NCBI GenBank assembly: GCA_049724395.1
Contig: JAUGWO010000113.1
Span: 124,001-188,000, forward strand
From: Spongospora subterranea f. sp. subterranea
Taxonomy: Eukaryota > Endomyxa: Phytomyxea > Phytomyxea > Plasmodiophorida
Length of the DNA: 64,000 nucleotides
Reading direction: 5' to 3'
The notes beneath the pieces were generated by a model, which did no database searches, had not been told where the DNA came from, and worked only from the letters and a program-made list of their open reading frames with translations. The position numbers and the translations under genes are program-made. Shown here one piece after another: positions 36,404 to 48,700 of this stretch (within the stretch, counting starts at the first letter, position 1; each line of letters opens with the position of its first letter).

Positions 36404-36800
36404 CTGCTTTCCTCCAATCGATCGTCGGCCAGAGAAAGTCTAATCTGATACTTTCCCCGGTCAATTGAATACAAACAGAATAAGACTATGGATAGGATCA
36501 TTGTGTCAACGGGCAATATCGTTCGCCTTTGAGAGCCTATTTCGGCGACGATATGAACAGTTTGGCCAAGATTGTTGCAGTTGGACACCTAGACATTGTC
36601 AGGAATAGTTTCACTAATCGGGTGCGGTCCATCTCCCAACGATCCTTGTAAGAGATGGGTGAGAAGAGCGCCTCCCTGGGTCCTGTTGGGCCAGCGATCG
36701 AGATGCGAAATCACAGCTTCATCCACGGTCTGCGGCCCGATCTGATTCTTTCCCATTGTTCAACTATATAAATCAATACAAGATTAGGTTTATGAACAAG
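36404..36800. other. Convergent intergenic spacer
   Basis: It lies between the 3' ends of the CD36-type and cwf21 genes. No gene recognised. Confidence 0.4.
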
Positions 36801-37437
36801 TCAGTTCTGTAATTGAATCTGAATGATGGCGGTTGCGATGGTACGCCTGGGCGCGATAGTTTCGTCTGCGGGCCTATAATATAACCATGTCAGAATATAT
36901 GAACAATATATGGGGTTGGAATGATAAATACCTATCAGGAATATCGTGTTGTTTTGGTCGTTTTTCGCGAACAGGCAGGGGCCCATCCCCTCGATCAAGC
37001 CATGGCCTTTTAGCCTGACCAGCGACTCGTTCCATCGGTTTTCTCGCCACTTGCTCGGCTCCGATCCCTAACGCATCTCGCATCGCCTCATTCTTCTTCT
37101 CCAGCATAACGAGTTTCACGTCTTGCTCAGCCTGTTCCCGGGTAGAATGTTTTTGCAATGATTGTGTTAGTTTAGCGAGTTCTTCAACTATCTGGTCTTC
37201 GTCTAGGCCCTGATCCTCAAGTTCTAACCGTTTTTTCATGCGTAATACGGCGATCTGCCTTTTCTGATTATGCTCGATCAGTCCCGGATCGGCTTTCAGT
37301 TGAACTGGAGGGGCGTGCTCGATATTTGCAGCGCTCACAGATTTGATTGGCCTTCTCAACGAAGACAGATTCCGCGTCACATGTCCGTTCGTCCCAGATC
37401 CTCTCGCGGTCGCTAGACCAATGCCATTATACGACAT
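36801..37437 (-). CDS. CWC21: cwf21-domain splicing factor (CWC21/SRRM2 N-terminal type)
   Basis: Cwc21 binds Prp8 and Snu114 in the activated spliceosome. The protein opens with the near-invariant MSYNGIGLATARGSGTNGHV, then has the cwf21 helical hairpin (IEHNQKRQIAVLRMKKRLEL, EDQGLDEDQIVEELAKL). A coiled, charged region and a short basic tail follow. The first exon ends KQHDIPD and splits an arginine codon at a GT-AG intron; the second (to 36801) reads PADETIAPRRTIATAIIQ before the stop. At about 190 residues it resembles yeast Cwc21 rather than the giant metazoan SRRM2. Confidence 0.9.
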
Positions 37438-37879
37438 TGTGACGTCGGCGAGGTTACTTCAGTATCCAGACGTGGGGGACCGGCGCACTATCGAATACCA
37501 GTAAGAGTTGGCCAACAATCGGCAAATCGCCGGGCATTCTGATAGCAGACACGCGGCCTCCATTATCCAGTCTACCTCGGGGTTGACGGGTAGCCGTCGG
37601 CTGCCCGTCACACGGTGAATGGTGGGAGTGAACACCAGTGTGTGGTGGGGTACAGTTGAGTCAGGTCGGACGGCAGTGAGGATGGCTAATGATACTGAGG
37701 GTGTGGGACGGAACGGTAAGGGGTTGCTCCACGGTAGTCAAGATGGTCGTGCCGTAAAGGGAATGACTTAGCGCTCTCTAGTCACGCATTTATTGCCTGT
37801 CCCCGAAAGTTGTCGTCACGACGAGGTGATTGGCTATTCAACACCATGATGGCATCGGCGATCAACCCGACACCGTGAT
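37438..37879. other. Divergent promoter region between cwf21 and YAK1-type genes
   Basis: No supported ORF. The flanking genes diverge, so both promoters should be here. It is moderately G-rich with no evident TATA box. Confidence 0.4.
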
Positions 37880-39943
37880 ATGCCTGAGCCAGACCCAACT
37901 CTGGTCATCGGGGTCGACGGTGCATTCACCGCTGTCTCTCGTCCCGATTCCCCCAAGAAAACCGCCGTTCCTTCGGTCGCGCGGATCACGAAACGATGCA
38001 GAAGGAAACGGTCTATTGTCTGGCGCTTAACAATCGCCGTGGTGAAATGCTATTCTCTTTGCAATCAGGACTTTAAATATGAGAGGGCGTCAAATCCGAG
38101 AAGGGTTTTAATTCAAACCCTCTATCGGTACCTGTAATGGCGGTTTCGACAATGCAAACTCCGATCTTATTGTCTCAGTAAATGATATTCTAGAAAGTGA
38201 AAACGAGAAGTAATATGATCTTTCTCGTAGCCCTATGATTATCCTCGAGAAAGTAACTCTTATGTTCTTTAGACCCGCCAGGCGATTTCGTGTCATCGAT
38301 CTCGTTGGACATGGCACCTTTGGACAAGTATTAAGGTGCGTCTGTTTACAATCTCGGCGCCAAGTGGCCATCAAAGTTATCAAAAATACTCCTGCGTATT
38401 ATAATCAAGCATTCATGGAGATCCGCCTACTAAAGCTGCTCAACGACCAATTCGATCCAAAAGATGAACATCACATTGTGCGATTGCAGGTATGCTCTTC
38501 TGTGTTCAAATTTTGGTCACTTTCAAACCGTGGCATAGGATAACTTCATGTTCAAGAATCACTTATGCCTGGCCTTTGAAGTTCTCAGTATGAGTCTTTA
38601 TGACGCGCTGAAACTCTCAAATCACCAAGGGTTTCCCATGAAGCGCATTCAAACAATATGCTGTAAGCTTCAGTTTTCAAAATTTACACGTTCTTGAAGT
38701 CACGTATACTTTAGCTCAGATGCTGAAAACCTTAGTATTACTAAGGCAACATCGAATAATTCACTGCGATCTCAAACCGGAGAACGTCTTGCTGTCCTCG
38801 AAAAAGTCCTCCGATATCAAAGTGATTGACTTTGGATCCGCGTGTTTCGACTATCAAACTGTATATTCATATATACAGTCCCGGTTCTACAGAGCTCCAG
38901 AGATACTTTTGCAGATTCCGTACAATTCAGCAATTGATGTGTGGTCGCTGGGCTGCATTGCCGCCGAGCTGTACACTGGTAATTGCAATGTACTGCTCTG
39001 CCACCAGAACGTCGCTTATTCTTCACGTTTAGGATTGCCTCTTTTCCCTGGCGTTGATGAATTTGATCAAATGCGAAGAATTGTCGCAATATGTGGTCCA
39101 CCTCCAATATCAATGCTTCGTGAAGGACTGGCTTCATCCAAATTCGCGCACGAAATCTCTTCCGATTCACATGATCCCGTTCGTTCGGCTGAGAATCGAA
39201 TTACTGTCTCGCTTCGTGAAGCGTTCGCTCGCCGCCGAAATGAAACCGATCACGAATGTTTTATAGACTTCATCTCGGGTTTATTACCGACAACCCCTCA
39301 AGTAAGATGGACCCCTATTCAAGCTGCATCACATCCCTTTATTACTGGCCGACCATGGTCTGGTCCCTTTTTGCCTGTTATTGGTGCCGATGTTCGTAGC
39401 GTTCCTCAAATGATTCTTAAGAGGAACGGTCCTCCGAAGTATTCGTATTCAGGCCATCGTTTTGGTGGTGGGCAAGCCGGCTCCGCGTCTGGCGAGATTC
39501 ATCCTCGGGATATGATGCAAGCCCTTCAGCGAATGTCGCTAACGATTCCGAACGCCCCCTATGTTCGGCTATCTGCGGCTCCTGTTGGTCGTAGGAGGCG
39601 CGGCTCGGCCCATATACCTCCCGCCTACAGCCCATTGCTATCGCCAGGATCCGATCATTTGCACTCCAGAAACGTGAACTACAGCCCAATGATATCCCCT
39701 TACGAGGATTACTTCTCAATGCGCCAGAATGGTCCTGCATTCAGCCCGTTGCCCTCACCAGGTGGTGCGTCAGCTGCCGATTGGGATCCGTTCTTCAATT
39801 CCTCAGATCCCATTGTGTCATCGCCGTGTATCTCCCGTCAACGTCGCTCGTCGCTTCCGTCCAATCCGTATATTGATCAGTATAGCGGCCCAAGGACAGC
39901 TGGAGCAGGCGAACCGCTAAGGCGTCCCAACCCATGGTTGTGA
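37880..39943 (+). CDS. YAK1: YAK1-type dual-specificity protein kinase (DYRK superfamily)
   Basis: The ATG at 37880 opens an N-terminal region whose end resembles plant YAK1: LTIAVVKCYSLCNQDFKYER, SNPRRVL, then KPSIGTCNGGFDNANSDLIV and SVNDILESENEK. One extra base near 38114 breaks the frame between RRVLI and KPSIG. An intron joins NEK to PARRFRVIDLVGHGTFGQVL, the glycine loop. Further introns follow VRLQ, IQTIC and AELYTG. Kinase motifs: VAIKVIK lysine, HCDLKPENVLL, IDFGSACFDY and the activation loop VYSYIQSRFYRAPEILL, whose YxY is the DYRK autophosphorylation site. The C-terminus has repeated YSPLLSP/YSPMISP/FSPLPSP motifs, potential proline-directed sites. Likely a growth/stress kinase; substrates unknown. 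Confidence 0.92.
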
Positions 39944-40065
39944 TAATATTGCTTGGCATTATCGGAATATTGATCATATTCGTTCCGGTTCCAAGGGCGT
40001 TTCGACGCCTATTGAAACACTCACAGTAGTACAGATATAATTCCCATCATTATATATTTTAAATA

Positions 40066-40512
40066 TTAATTTTTATTTTTCAAAGTGGTTATTGTATCCG
40101 GTAGTAATAATTCTGCTTCCCCCTCGATGGCGTTTTGTCCTTTGGCATTGATTGCCAGAGTAGTACAGGTTATTCTTCGTCTAGTCTCCCTAATGCCTGT
40201 GACAATGATATTGTACGTAATTACCTGTGTTTGAGCGGTCAATTGATGAAGAGTGTCAAACAGCGACTGTATTACATGATCCGGTAAAACAGGGCGGCGA
40301 AATACAAGCGATTGCCGTATATATATCGATCCAGGGAACTGGTCAGCAAATACAGTGGGAAACATGGAAGCGACTAGCATCCCATGGACGATTGGATTAG
40401 GTCCTTCATGAATAGGATTGAAATCGCCGGTTAGTCTGGCGAACACGGCCATGTCTGCAACAGTGAATATCCTAGACGTCGATAGAACATGCCCAATCCG
40501 AATGTGATTCAT
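40066..40512 (-). CDS. MaoC-type (R)-specific enoyl/hydroxyacyl-thioester dehydratase
   Basis: A 148-residue hotdog-fold hydratase. The hydratase motif with catalytic Asp and His is visible as FARLTGDFNPIHEG, followed by IVHGMLVASMFPTVFADQFPG and a SIYIRQSLVFRRPVLPDHV strand. Size and motifs fit single-domain MaoC proteins such as the mitochondrial HTD2-type 3-hydroxyacyl-thioester dehydratase of fatty-acid synthesis, or peroxisomal hydratases. The start is the ATG at 40512; a short targeting signal is not obvious. A GT...CAG stretch of 28 bases inside would truncate the protein if spliced, so I treat the gene as one exon. Converges with YAK1. Confidence 0.88.
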   Translation of the reverse strand: MNHIRIGHVLSTSRIFTVADMAVFARLTGDFNPIHEGPNPIVHGMLVASMFPTVFADQFPGSIYIRQSLVFRRPVLPDHVIQSLFDTLHQLTAQTQVITYNIIVTGIRETRRRITCTTLAINAKGQNAIEGEAELLLPDTITTLKNKN

Positions 40513-41018
40513 CAGTCCCTTCCAATCACAGATAACGAATCGGGAAAGAGTGCGCTGAAAGGGTGACCGTCAGAGCATAATCACTTCTGTTCCGGACCGG
40601 TTGTGCTTTCGCGAACCAGTTGAATTTATGGAGACAGATCCGAAATCAAGACTTTGACTCGGTTTTCTACACCAGTTTGTTGAACTTTTCTGCCAATCCG
40701 ACTCCAATCTGTTTACCATAAGCCCAGGCCATGCCCATGGTGCAATTTCCAGGGACAAAAAGCGCGCCAAAACAACGGTGATTGCTGGCGCACTGACAGG
40801 TGAAGGTAACCGAACCTGTTTATGGTACAGGACTTGGTGACTGAGACCATGATGGCGGAACCCTGTGCTGGTGTCGCTCCAGTTCATTAACGCTGTGTCT
40901 GATAGTGTGAACGAGAGGTTCGGCAGAGGGGATTGTCGCCAGGGATTAGAGCCCATTGGCCGCCCGCTTCCGCAAATACCTCCGCATAGCCAGTGGATCA
41001 GCCATCCCGGCGACGTAT
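40513..41018. promoter_or_regulatory. Divergent promoter region between the MaoC-type and kinesin-5 genes
   Basis: The flanking genes are transcribed away from each other across about 500 bases. ORFs in the interval show no homology that I can recognise. No specific element identified. Confidence 0.35.
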
Positions 41019-44000
41019 GTCGGGACACGCCGTCAAAGTTGTGGTGCGATGTCGCCCATTCTCTGACGCCGAAACCAAAGGGCGCCACTCCACTGTTATA
41101 TCATGCAATAACAAAGAGAAGCAGGTCACGGTTCATTCAGAGGTTCGTGGCCAGGAAACCAAGAAAACATACAGTATGTCCAATATTGACCTAATACCTG
41201 TTGATCATTATTTCACAGTTCTGTCACACGTTTTCGATCGTTTTGTTTGATTTTGACACTCCATTTTAGCGTTCGACAGTGTGTTTGGGGAGTTTTCTCA
41301 ACAAGAATCGGTTTTTGACGACATATCTGGAATTGTCGATGAAGTTCTTGAAGGTTTCAACTGCACAGTAAGCCTAATTTTATCACATCAACCATACGAT
41401 CTGGTTTTGTTTAGTTATGATGTTATAGGTATTCGCATGTAAGTGTTTTGTCCCATAATCCCGATCCCAGGTCGGTGCTAACTACTCCTTATTCACATGT
41501 AGACGGACAGACAGGAACTGGCAAAACATACAGTATGTCGAAAATTCATGTTTCTAATTGTCATTGTTTCAACATGGTTTAGCTATGCAGGGACCGTTCA
41601 TGAACGGTGATCGGACTGTGGAATGCGGCATTATCCCCAGGGCGATTCATGCCATTTTTGATCGGCTTCGCGCCAAAGACGTTAATGAATGCGTCGTACA
41701 TGTTTCGTGTTTGGAGATTTACAATGAAGGTGATTTGGAAAATAGGAAAACATGCAATTGTAATTGATGCCCGTTAAGAAATTTGCGATTTGTTAAGCGA
41801 CAATACGGAGGTCGATTTGAGGATCTTTGACGATGTGGTCAAAGGAGTGTTCGTGTCAAACTTAGAAGAGGTACGCCCTGTTCTACGTGTAGTGTGGTGC
41901 GTCATCATTAAACACTAGTTGCTTTCAGGTTTTGGTTGTGGACCCTACTGAGATCTTCACCGGTGTTGACTCGATCGTGGGATCGCCGTCGAACAGCTGA
42001 AACTAAAATGAGTATGTGCAACGGTTTTCTCATCATTATCTCAAATTCATTTTGTGGTAAAGATGCGGCATCATCGCGCTCACACACAATATTTACGGTA
42101 AAAGTCCATACGAAAGAAACTACTGTGGACGGTGAAGACATCATCAAAATCGGAAAATTGAATTTGGTCGATTTAGCTGGATCGGAATGTGTTGGCAAGT
42201 CTGAAGCAGTAGGACAGAGAGCAAAAGAAGCTGGCAATATCAACCGTTCACTTCTTACTTTGGGAAGAGTGATCAACGCTTTAGTGCAAGGACAAAGACA
42301 TATCCCGTACCGAGAAAGCAAATTGACCAGACTGCTGCAAGAATCATTAGGTGGTAAGGCGAAAACTATCTTGATTGCCACTATATCTCCTTCTCAGCGG
42401 GCGATCGAGGAAACTCTGAAAACTCTTGAATATGCGCATACAGCAAAGAACATATTGAACAGGCCAGAAGTTAATCAAAAGTATGTTCAGAAGGATAGTG
42501 CATTCCAACATCGTTAACAAATATCATTCAGAGTTACACAGAAGACTTTTGTCCGGGACCTTCAAGTAAATATGAACATGATCAAGAAACAATTGGAGGC
42601 TCAACGTACAAAAACTGGTGTTTATCTTCCTGTCGATCAATATGACGCTTTACAACACGATCTTCTAGTGGCCAAGAACGATGCTGAGAGGAACGCGGAA
42701 CAGGTCGAAGCAGTTCGTCAAGAACTCGAATCAATGTCTGAAAGTAACCAACGGATTCGAGATGAGGCGAAGCAACAGAAAGAGGCTAGTTTAAAGCAAT
42801 TGGCTGACCTGCAAACAGAAATGGACAGGCAGCTTGCCGCATGGCAGGCTAAGTATGCTCAACAGAGCGATCAATTGCAGGTGATGACCGAAGAACGTGA
42901 TGCTGCTCTTGACGCTGTGGATCGGCGGAATGTGGCCATGGCTGAGGCTCAGACATCTCTTACATCCTGTCATGCTTCATGCGGAACAAAGATTAGCGAG
43001 ATTAGGCTGAGTTTAGATCAACTGATGGCCCATCATACTCAACAAGCTAAAATAGCCTCCGATGATGCCAGGAAATGGTCAGGGCACGTTGCCTCGTCCA
43101 TAAAGTGTATGCAGGACGAAGCGAACAGAATCACATCAGATTTGATGGCTGGCGTTGCCTCTACTCTGCAATTCTGCACGTCAACCTGTCAACAAGGCGG
43201 CCCGCTCAGAGACAATTTAACAGCGATTAATGGCCACGTCGATGCAATTCAAGAAAAAATAACTACCGGTGTGGCAGAAATTGCACAATCGTTCCAAGCA
43301 CATATTGATCGCGTTCAAAACTGCTTGGTTGAACATGAACAAGCTCTGTCGTCTGCGGCAGAGACATATTCTAACTCTTCACAAGCAGCCCTTTCGTCAA
43401 TGCAGGAACATAGTACACGGTTGGAGGAGATATGGGGAGTTGCTACCGCTTCCATGGAAGCCTACCGAAACGAGCAAGGAAAGTCGTTTGGAATTTTGCA
43501 GAACGATATTGCTTCATTGGTTCAGCTTAAACGAGAATCTTCGTTAGAGAAAGCTCGCGCTCTCGCACAAAACATATCGTCCATGATCGAATGTTTTGCC
43601 AAAGAAAACGACTCAAACTATTCCGAGGTTTCAAAGCAGGTTACTACCACTTTGGATGATTGTATATCGTCTTCTGTCGCTCGATCTGATGAGGTACAAA
43701 TGTCAATAGCCAACGCGGTTTCAACTTCGGATTCTATTCGAAACGTTGAGCGTAGTTGTTGGTCAGAGGTTATGAAGACATACCAACAGTCTAGTTGCCT
43801 ACTATCTGAGACGTTGAAACAAGTCCCGAGAACAACTGAAGTCGTGTCGAACCTCTCTGCTAGTCTCAAAGATGCTGTGCATGGACAGCTTTCCCAATGC
43901 CGTTCAGCGTCCGAAGGCATGTTCGATCCAATCCAAGCAATATTCGCCGGATCCGCTGCGCAGATTGAAACAAGCGAAAGCCAGTGTCGCCAAGTTCGCG

Positions 44001-44305
44001 ATACTATCGCATCATTCACGACTCAAGCTGTTCAACAATCCAGCAATCACGTCACAAATGCCATTGCTACTCAAGATCAAGTAGAGACTGCTAATCTTCG
44101 TTATCGTGAGCAGCATCATCTAGCTCTAGGAGAGATTCAAAATTCTCTAGATGTGTTTGATCGACGTCCTTCATATTCATCCCCATCGAAGCAGAGAATG
44201 GTGATCGATAGTACTAATATATCAACCAAAGCTCGTTCAGGACGTGTCAAACGCCCCAGAGAGATATCCCTAGAAGAAGGTGAGAATAAACGGCCCACTC
44301 AGTAA
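41019..44305 (+). CDS. Kinesin-5 (BimC/Eg5/KIF11) mitotic motor
   Basis: Kinesin-5 forms bipolar tetramers that slide spindle microtubules apart. The ATG at 41019 gives [20 protein letters not shown]. Short exons rebuild the motor: [23 protein letters not shown], a 10-base micro-exon, [11 protein letters not shown] (P-loop), [28 protein letters not shown], then [12 protein letters not shown] (switch I), [10 protein letters not shown] (switch II) and [34 protein letters not shown]. The neck region [19 protein letters not shown] and [13 protein letters not shown] is the kinesin-5 signature. A stalk and tail of about 570 residues follow. One extra base at about 41951-41963 breaks the frame between VDPTEIF and [14 protein letters not shown]. 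No clear BimC box is seen. Confidence 0.93.
41429..41438 (+). other. 10-base micro-exon in kinesin-5
   Basis: Sequence between a TTATAG acceptor and a GTAAGT donor supplies the codons for Val-Phe-Ala plus the first base of Tyr, which are needed between FNCT and GQTGTGKT. No other choice gives the invariant kinesin [12 protein letters not shown]. Confidence 0.85.
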
Positions 44306-44340
44306 ACAAATATTTTTAGGTTAAAAGTGATCTGTACAAT

Positions 44341-45286
44341 TTATGAACATTGATCTGAATCAGAGGATATAGCATTGGGGAGATCCCGTTGATCAAGAGT
44401 AGATAGTGGATTAAATTGATCATCAATGATATCAAATATTGGCTGTTGATCAAGAGTAGATGAAGAATTAGATTGATCAATGCCATCAACTATTGGCAAG
44501 GTATTATTGTTTTCAGCCCATTTCGCAATATAAGCCAGCCGCTTCTCTCTGATTCGCTCTTGTTCCCGAATTCTTTCGTGTTCTTGATTTCTCTCATAGC
44601 GCCAAAATAACACCATCGCCAAAATCGTGCAGATTACGAACGATGATAATCCGATGATCAACTTGTTATTGGAATCGTTTACAGGTTTAAACTGGTTCTT
44701 ATTAGATGGGGAGTTTCCTAGTTAGAAGTGGTATCGATCCATTATAACATTTGGTGGATTGATCATCAGCCACTGTATATCCTGATCGACCGCAGAAATC
44801 GGCCGCGTCATCACCAATAATATCATGCAATGGGCTACAGATCAATGAGTTTGGCTGACATGGCGATAATCGACCAGAGTGCCCAGATGTGAACATGTCA
44901 TTACGACAGGCGTTGAGCCATTGTTGGCAGGTGGATAGGCAGATGGTATGGAGAGATGGCGATGGGCCTGATACAAGTGGGGAACATACGGCGCAAGCGT
45001 GTCGAGCTGTCAGGGTCGTGCACAAGTTGGAGAAGCGGTCCTCGTCAGCGGTCGCATAGAGACCGGCGACCGACCTCAGGATGCGGCGGTCGTCGGCGGG
45101 GGTGCAGCAGGACGAGGGGGAATACTGATGGCAGAAGGAGAGGTGGGCTGGGGGAGGTGGCGAGGGCGACGACGGCGGGCAGGAAATGGGGCCGATAGGG
45201 AACGAGGAAACCAGGGACGATAGCACAGAGAGGGTGATGGCGATAGAGAGAGGGCGATACCAGAGCCCGCTGGTCGATAAACCCAT
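44341..45286 (-). CDS. Folate-receptor-like Cys-rich single-pass membrane protein
   Basis: The ATG at 45286 is followed by a signal peptide (LSIAITLSVLSSLVSSFP). A proline-rich linker leads to a Cys-rich ectodomain whose spacing resembles folate-receptor/HHIP-type domains: FCHQYSPSSCCTPADD, LCTTLTARHACAVCSPL, ICLSTCQQWLNACRNDMF. A second segment holds a transmembrane helix (LIIGLSSFVICTILAMVLFW), a basic juxtamembrane stretch, an EHERIREQERIREKR helix and an acidic tail. The two segments lie in frames offset by one base near 44710, which could be a further extra base or an unseen intron. A STLDQQPIFDIID / STLDQRDLP direct repeat is present in the tail. Ligand unknown. Confidence 0.6.
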
Positions 45287-45712
45287 TTGGTGCCGACCAC
45301 CCCGTATAACCCTTTATCACACTCCGTGATGATGAACTGCATTGGGCGATGGACGATCAGATCAGCACATGCCGCATCTATGTGTTGTATTAGATAGGAC
45401 CGAACAAGAACAGAAGATGTGAAATGATGAGGGAGGTGAGGACTCAAGAGCAAGTTCAGCGGGTAGAGAAAGATCAGGGACGCGGCTCAGGGATTCAACA
45501 TCGCCAATTTCAGGTCTAGGAACGGCTTTAGAACGCGTATTAAATTCTGTGATCGGTTATTCGCCAACAGCCAGCAATATCTCATCGCCATCGCCTCAAT
45601 TGTGATCAAAATCTGGTTAAGGATTCATCGCTCAATCCGAACAATCTCCTTGTAATTGACCTGACTAAAACCCAAATCATGAACACGGTGACAATCTCAA
45701 TTAAAAAGACAT
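45287..45712. other. Intergenic spacer
   Basis: Between the folate-receptor-like start and the NAT10 stop, both on the minus strand. No gene supported. Confidence 0.4.
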
Positions 45713-48700
45713 TTATTTGGATTTCGGATGTGATTTCTTTTTCTTGATGGATTTATTGTTTGATTGACCAGAATGTTTGTTGGGTTTGGTGGATCGGTCA
45801 GATTGTTCTTTACCGTTCGTCTTCCGCTTCTTAGTTGATGGGATCGCGATCGTTTTCGGCGGTGCCGATGCTGATTTTGGCAGCGCCGATGCCCATTGGT
45901 CATCAGTCTGGTTGATGGCGTATTGTGCCAGATCCGACACCTCTAACAGTGATTGCTGTTTAGCGGCCAATAACTTGTGGGTTGATGTACTCCCTTCATT
46001 GAGATCATCTTCTAACGACACACCCATTGACTGAAACGTCGTCGGATCGACATCGCTCTCCTTCAAGCTCGCCTTAACCGACTCCTCCTCCAGCGTCTTA
46101 AACAAATTCATCACCTTCCTGATCAGCTTGTTGAACAGTGCTAAGATCTGCGTTGGTTCCAGACCCATCTCCTCGTGCAGCTGATCGACCTGTTTATATT
46201 GTAATCCCAGTCCGACAGCGATAGCGGCTTGGCTATAGCTGACACTGACAGATGGCGATAGGCGATTGAGGAAGAGGAGGCGGGTTATGGAAGGGATTAA
46301 GTCCAGGATCAGGTGATAATCGACCAGGGAACGGCTATACGCCTCAAGGCGTCGCAGGTCGAACGGACTCAGGAGGGAACGGAGATCGTGGACCGACAGG
46401 GGGGTCGATGGCGATGACGGAGACGATGAGGAGCGAGTAGCGCCATTGATGATGGAGGAGGAGGGGGAGATAATGGATAGGGCTAGTTGGACGGTCATCG
46501 ATGGGAAGGCGATCGGCAATAAACTGATAAACCGTTGACGGAAATCGGATATATATTGTTGGGCCCATGATGATGATGATGACGATGGGGATATCATTAT
46601 GATCGTGTTCTCACCGGTCACATCATTAGCTGTTTGTCGAAGATATACAGGTTCATAACCGCCTTTGGACCAGAAGTTATACAGCGATTGGCTTAACCCA
46701 AATGATGTCCCGATATAGTCGACATATTCCGGTGACCGATCGGATATCGGTGTCAGGATAGGCAGTAAACCAGATCGAGGAGTGATTGATTCAGTGTGGA
46801 GATCCTGTTGCGATTGTGCCTCTGAACCAGCTGATCCTGACCCGACCGATACAGGGTCCCCGCCAGATATACCGTTAATATCCCCGCCATAATACCGGCC
46901 TAACAGGTCCAACACTCTGGCCCCATATCCCATACGGTGTAATGACGGGTGAGTCGCTATCCGTACCACACGGGCACCGTGTAGTGACGCGAAATTGGGG
47001 TCCTGGAACTGTTGCGATACAGTCCATGGTATAAGGTCACCAGAGGGTTGCTGTCCACGGCATGAGTTAGAGTGGACAGTGTGTGACCGGAGGCCACCCT
47101 CTAATGCCACTTGAACAACTGCCAGGATGTCTGGCATGGCGCTAGGGGATGGACCCAGTAGCACATAGAGATGGTGGGCTGGGGCATCGGACATCATCTG
47201 GAGATCGTTGGGGGAGTTCTTGTAGTGAGAGGAGACGAACAGGGACATGAGCCGGTGGAGGAAGGCCTCGGATTGGGTGTGGTGGGAGAAGAGGGTGTCG
47301 CGATTAACATAGTATAGATGGCAGTTTGAGGGATGGGGGGCACCTGAACTGATCGGGATAACGGGGCAATCCAAACATAACAGACGGTTGAGCCATTGCT
47401 CAACATGATCCCCATCCCCGTATCGGATAGGTTGGTTAAGGGATAGCTCAAGGAATGGGCTGCCCTGTTTGCTCTTCCGCAATCCGGCGAACAGTTTCAG
47501 GGATAAGCTGCGCCCTGTTCCTTCATATCCATTGATTGTAGAGGATATAATGGTGAGATATGATCCCATCAACTCCTTAACCATCACAAGTGGTATGGCA
47601 GCCGCTTCATCCACCACCAACAGCTCGCAGTTCAACAGTTTATCGCCATCTTTAGCCTGAATAAACTGGATCGTTTGTCGACGATTATCACGATGAACAT
47701 TGATCTTGATGACGTCCCCTGTCGTTTTTGATCGCATTATCTCGTAGTCAACATGTTCAGCGTAATCCAACGCATCAAATCCTTTGAACACCAGCTCGAA
47801 CAGGGTCGACAGATTCTCAGACGACGGGGCACAAACGAATATATTGGAAAGACCATAACTAATAGCCGATGCAATAGTTAATCCAAGACACGCTGATTTC
47901 CCTCGACCACGTCCTGCCGTTAACGATATGATGGATTTACCATCCGCTTCTTGAACACAGTTCACAAGCTGCATTAGGGATTTAGCCTGATCAACTGTCT
48001 TACATAATGAGACCAGTTCTGATATTGGCGATACACCCGATAAAGACGCCTATTCCATTAAACCCCATTATTGGTCTTATATGAATCTGCCGCTGAAAAA
48101 ATCAACGATTACCTTAATATCGATCAATTCAGGATTAAGATCAGAAGATTTAGTGCCAGAAGAAGGCGGGCAGATCGATTGGCAATGAGACGAACTGGGA
48201 GCAGCGAATGGATTTAATATAACTCATGATGAATATTCAAGTAATGACTTACATTGGCAATACATTGAGTTCATCGTCAATAACGAGGCATTGCTGGCAT
48301 TGGGCCAACGATAGAATGAAACGCTCGTTGAACCGGGGAACGACTTGATCGTGAGATTCGGTACGGTATCGTCCATGGACATCCATCGCCATTGTGTATA
48401 ACGATTTCAAGGACGTCATTGATCGTAATAGCAATATAACTAGACCACCTCCTTCAACCGTCTCGATAGTTCGTGCCAACAGATTTGGTGTCAGTGCCTC
48501 AAAATCCTGCAGAACACAGATCTGATAGGTCTTCCCCAAAATTTTATGGGAATCCTTGTAATAACAGAAGCGGATATCGGTAGATGTTAAGAACAGCTCA
48601 AATGGGTCGTGAGTATCTTCATTGCGAACACCTCGTTGAACCTAATTTCCAAACAAAGCAGGTTCAGATAACGGACTGGATTTGGATCAGACCTAGCTGA

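Noticed and set aside
40190-40235. 28-base GT...CAG intron in the MaoC-type gene
   Set aside because: Removing it truncates the hotdog fold, whereas the unspliced frame continues with typical sequence.
40570-41088. Minus-strand ORF overlapping the kinesin-5 start
   Set aside because: No family resemblance, it overlaps the well-supported kinesin N-terminus, and it lies in the promoter interval.
44956-45453. GC-rich ORFs on both strands over the folate-receptor-like ectodomain
   Set aside because: They mirror the low-complexity proline/serine coding sequence and show no independent motifs.
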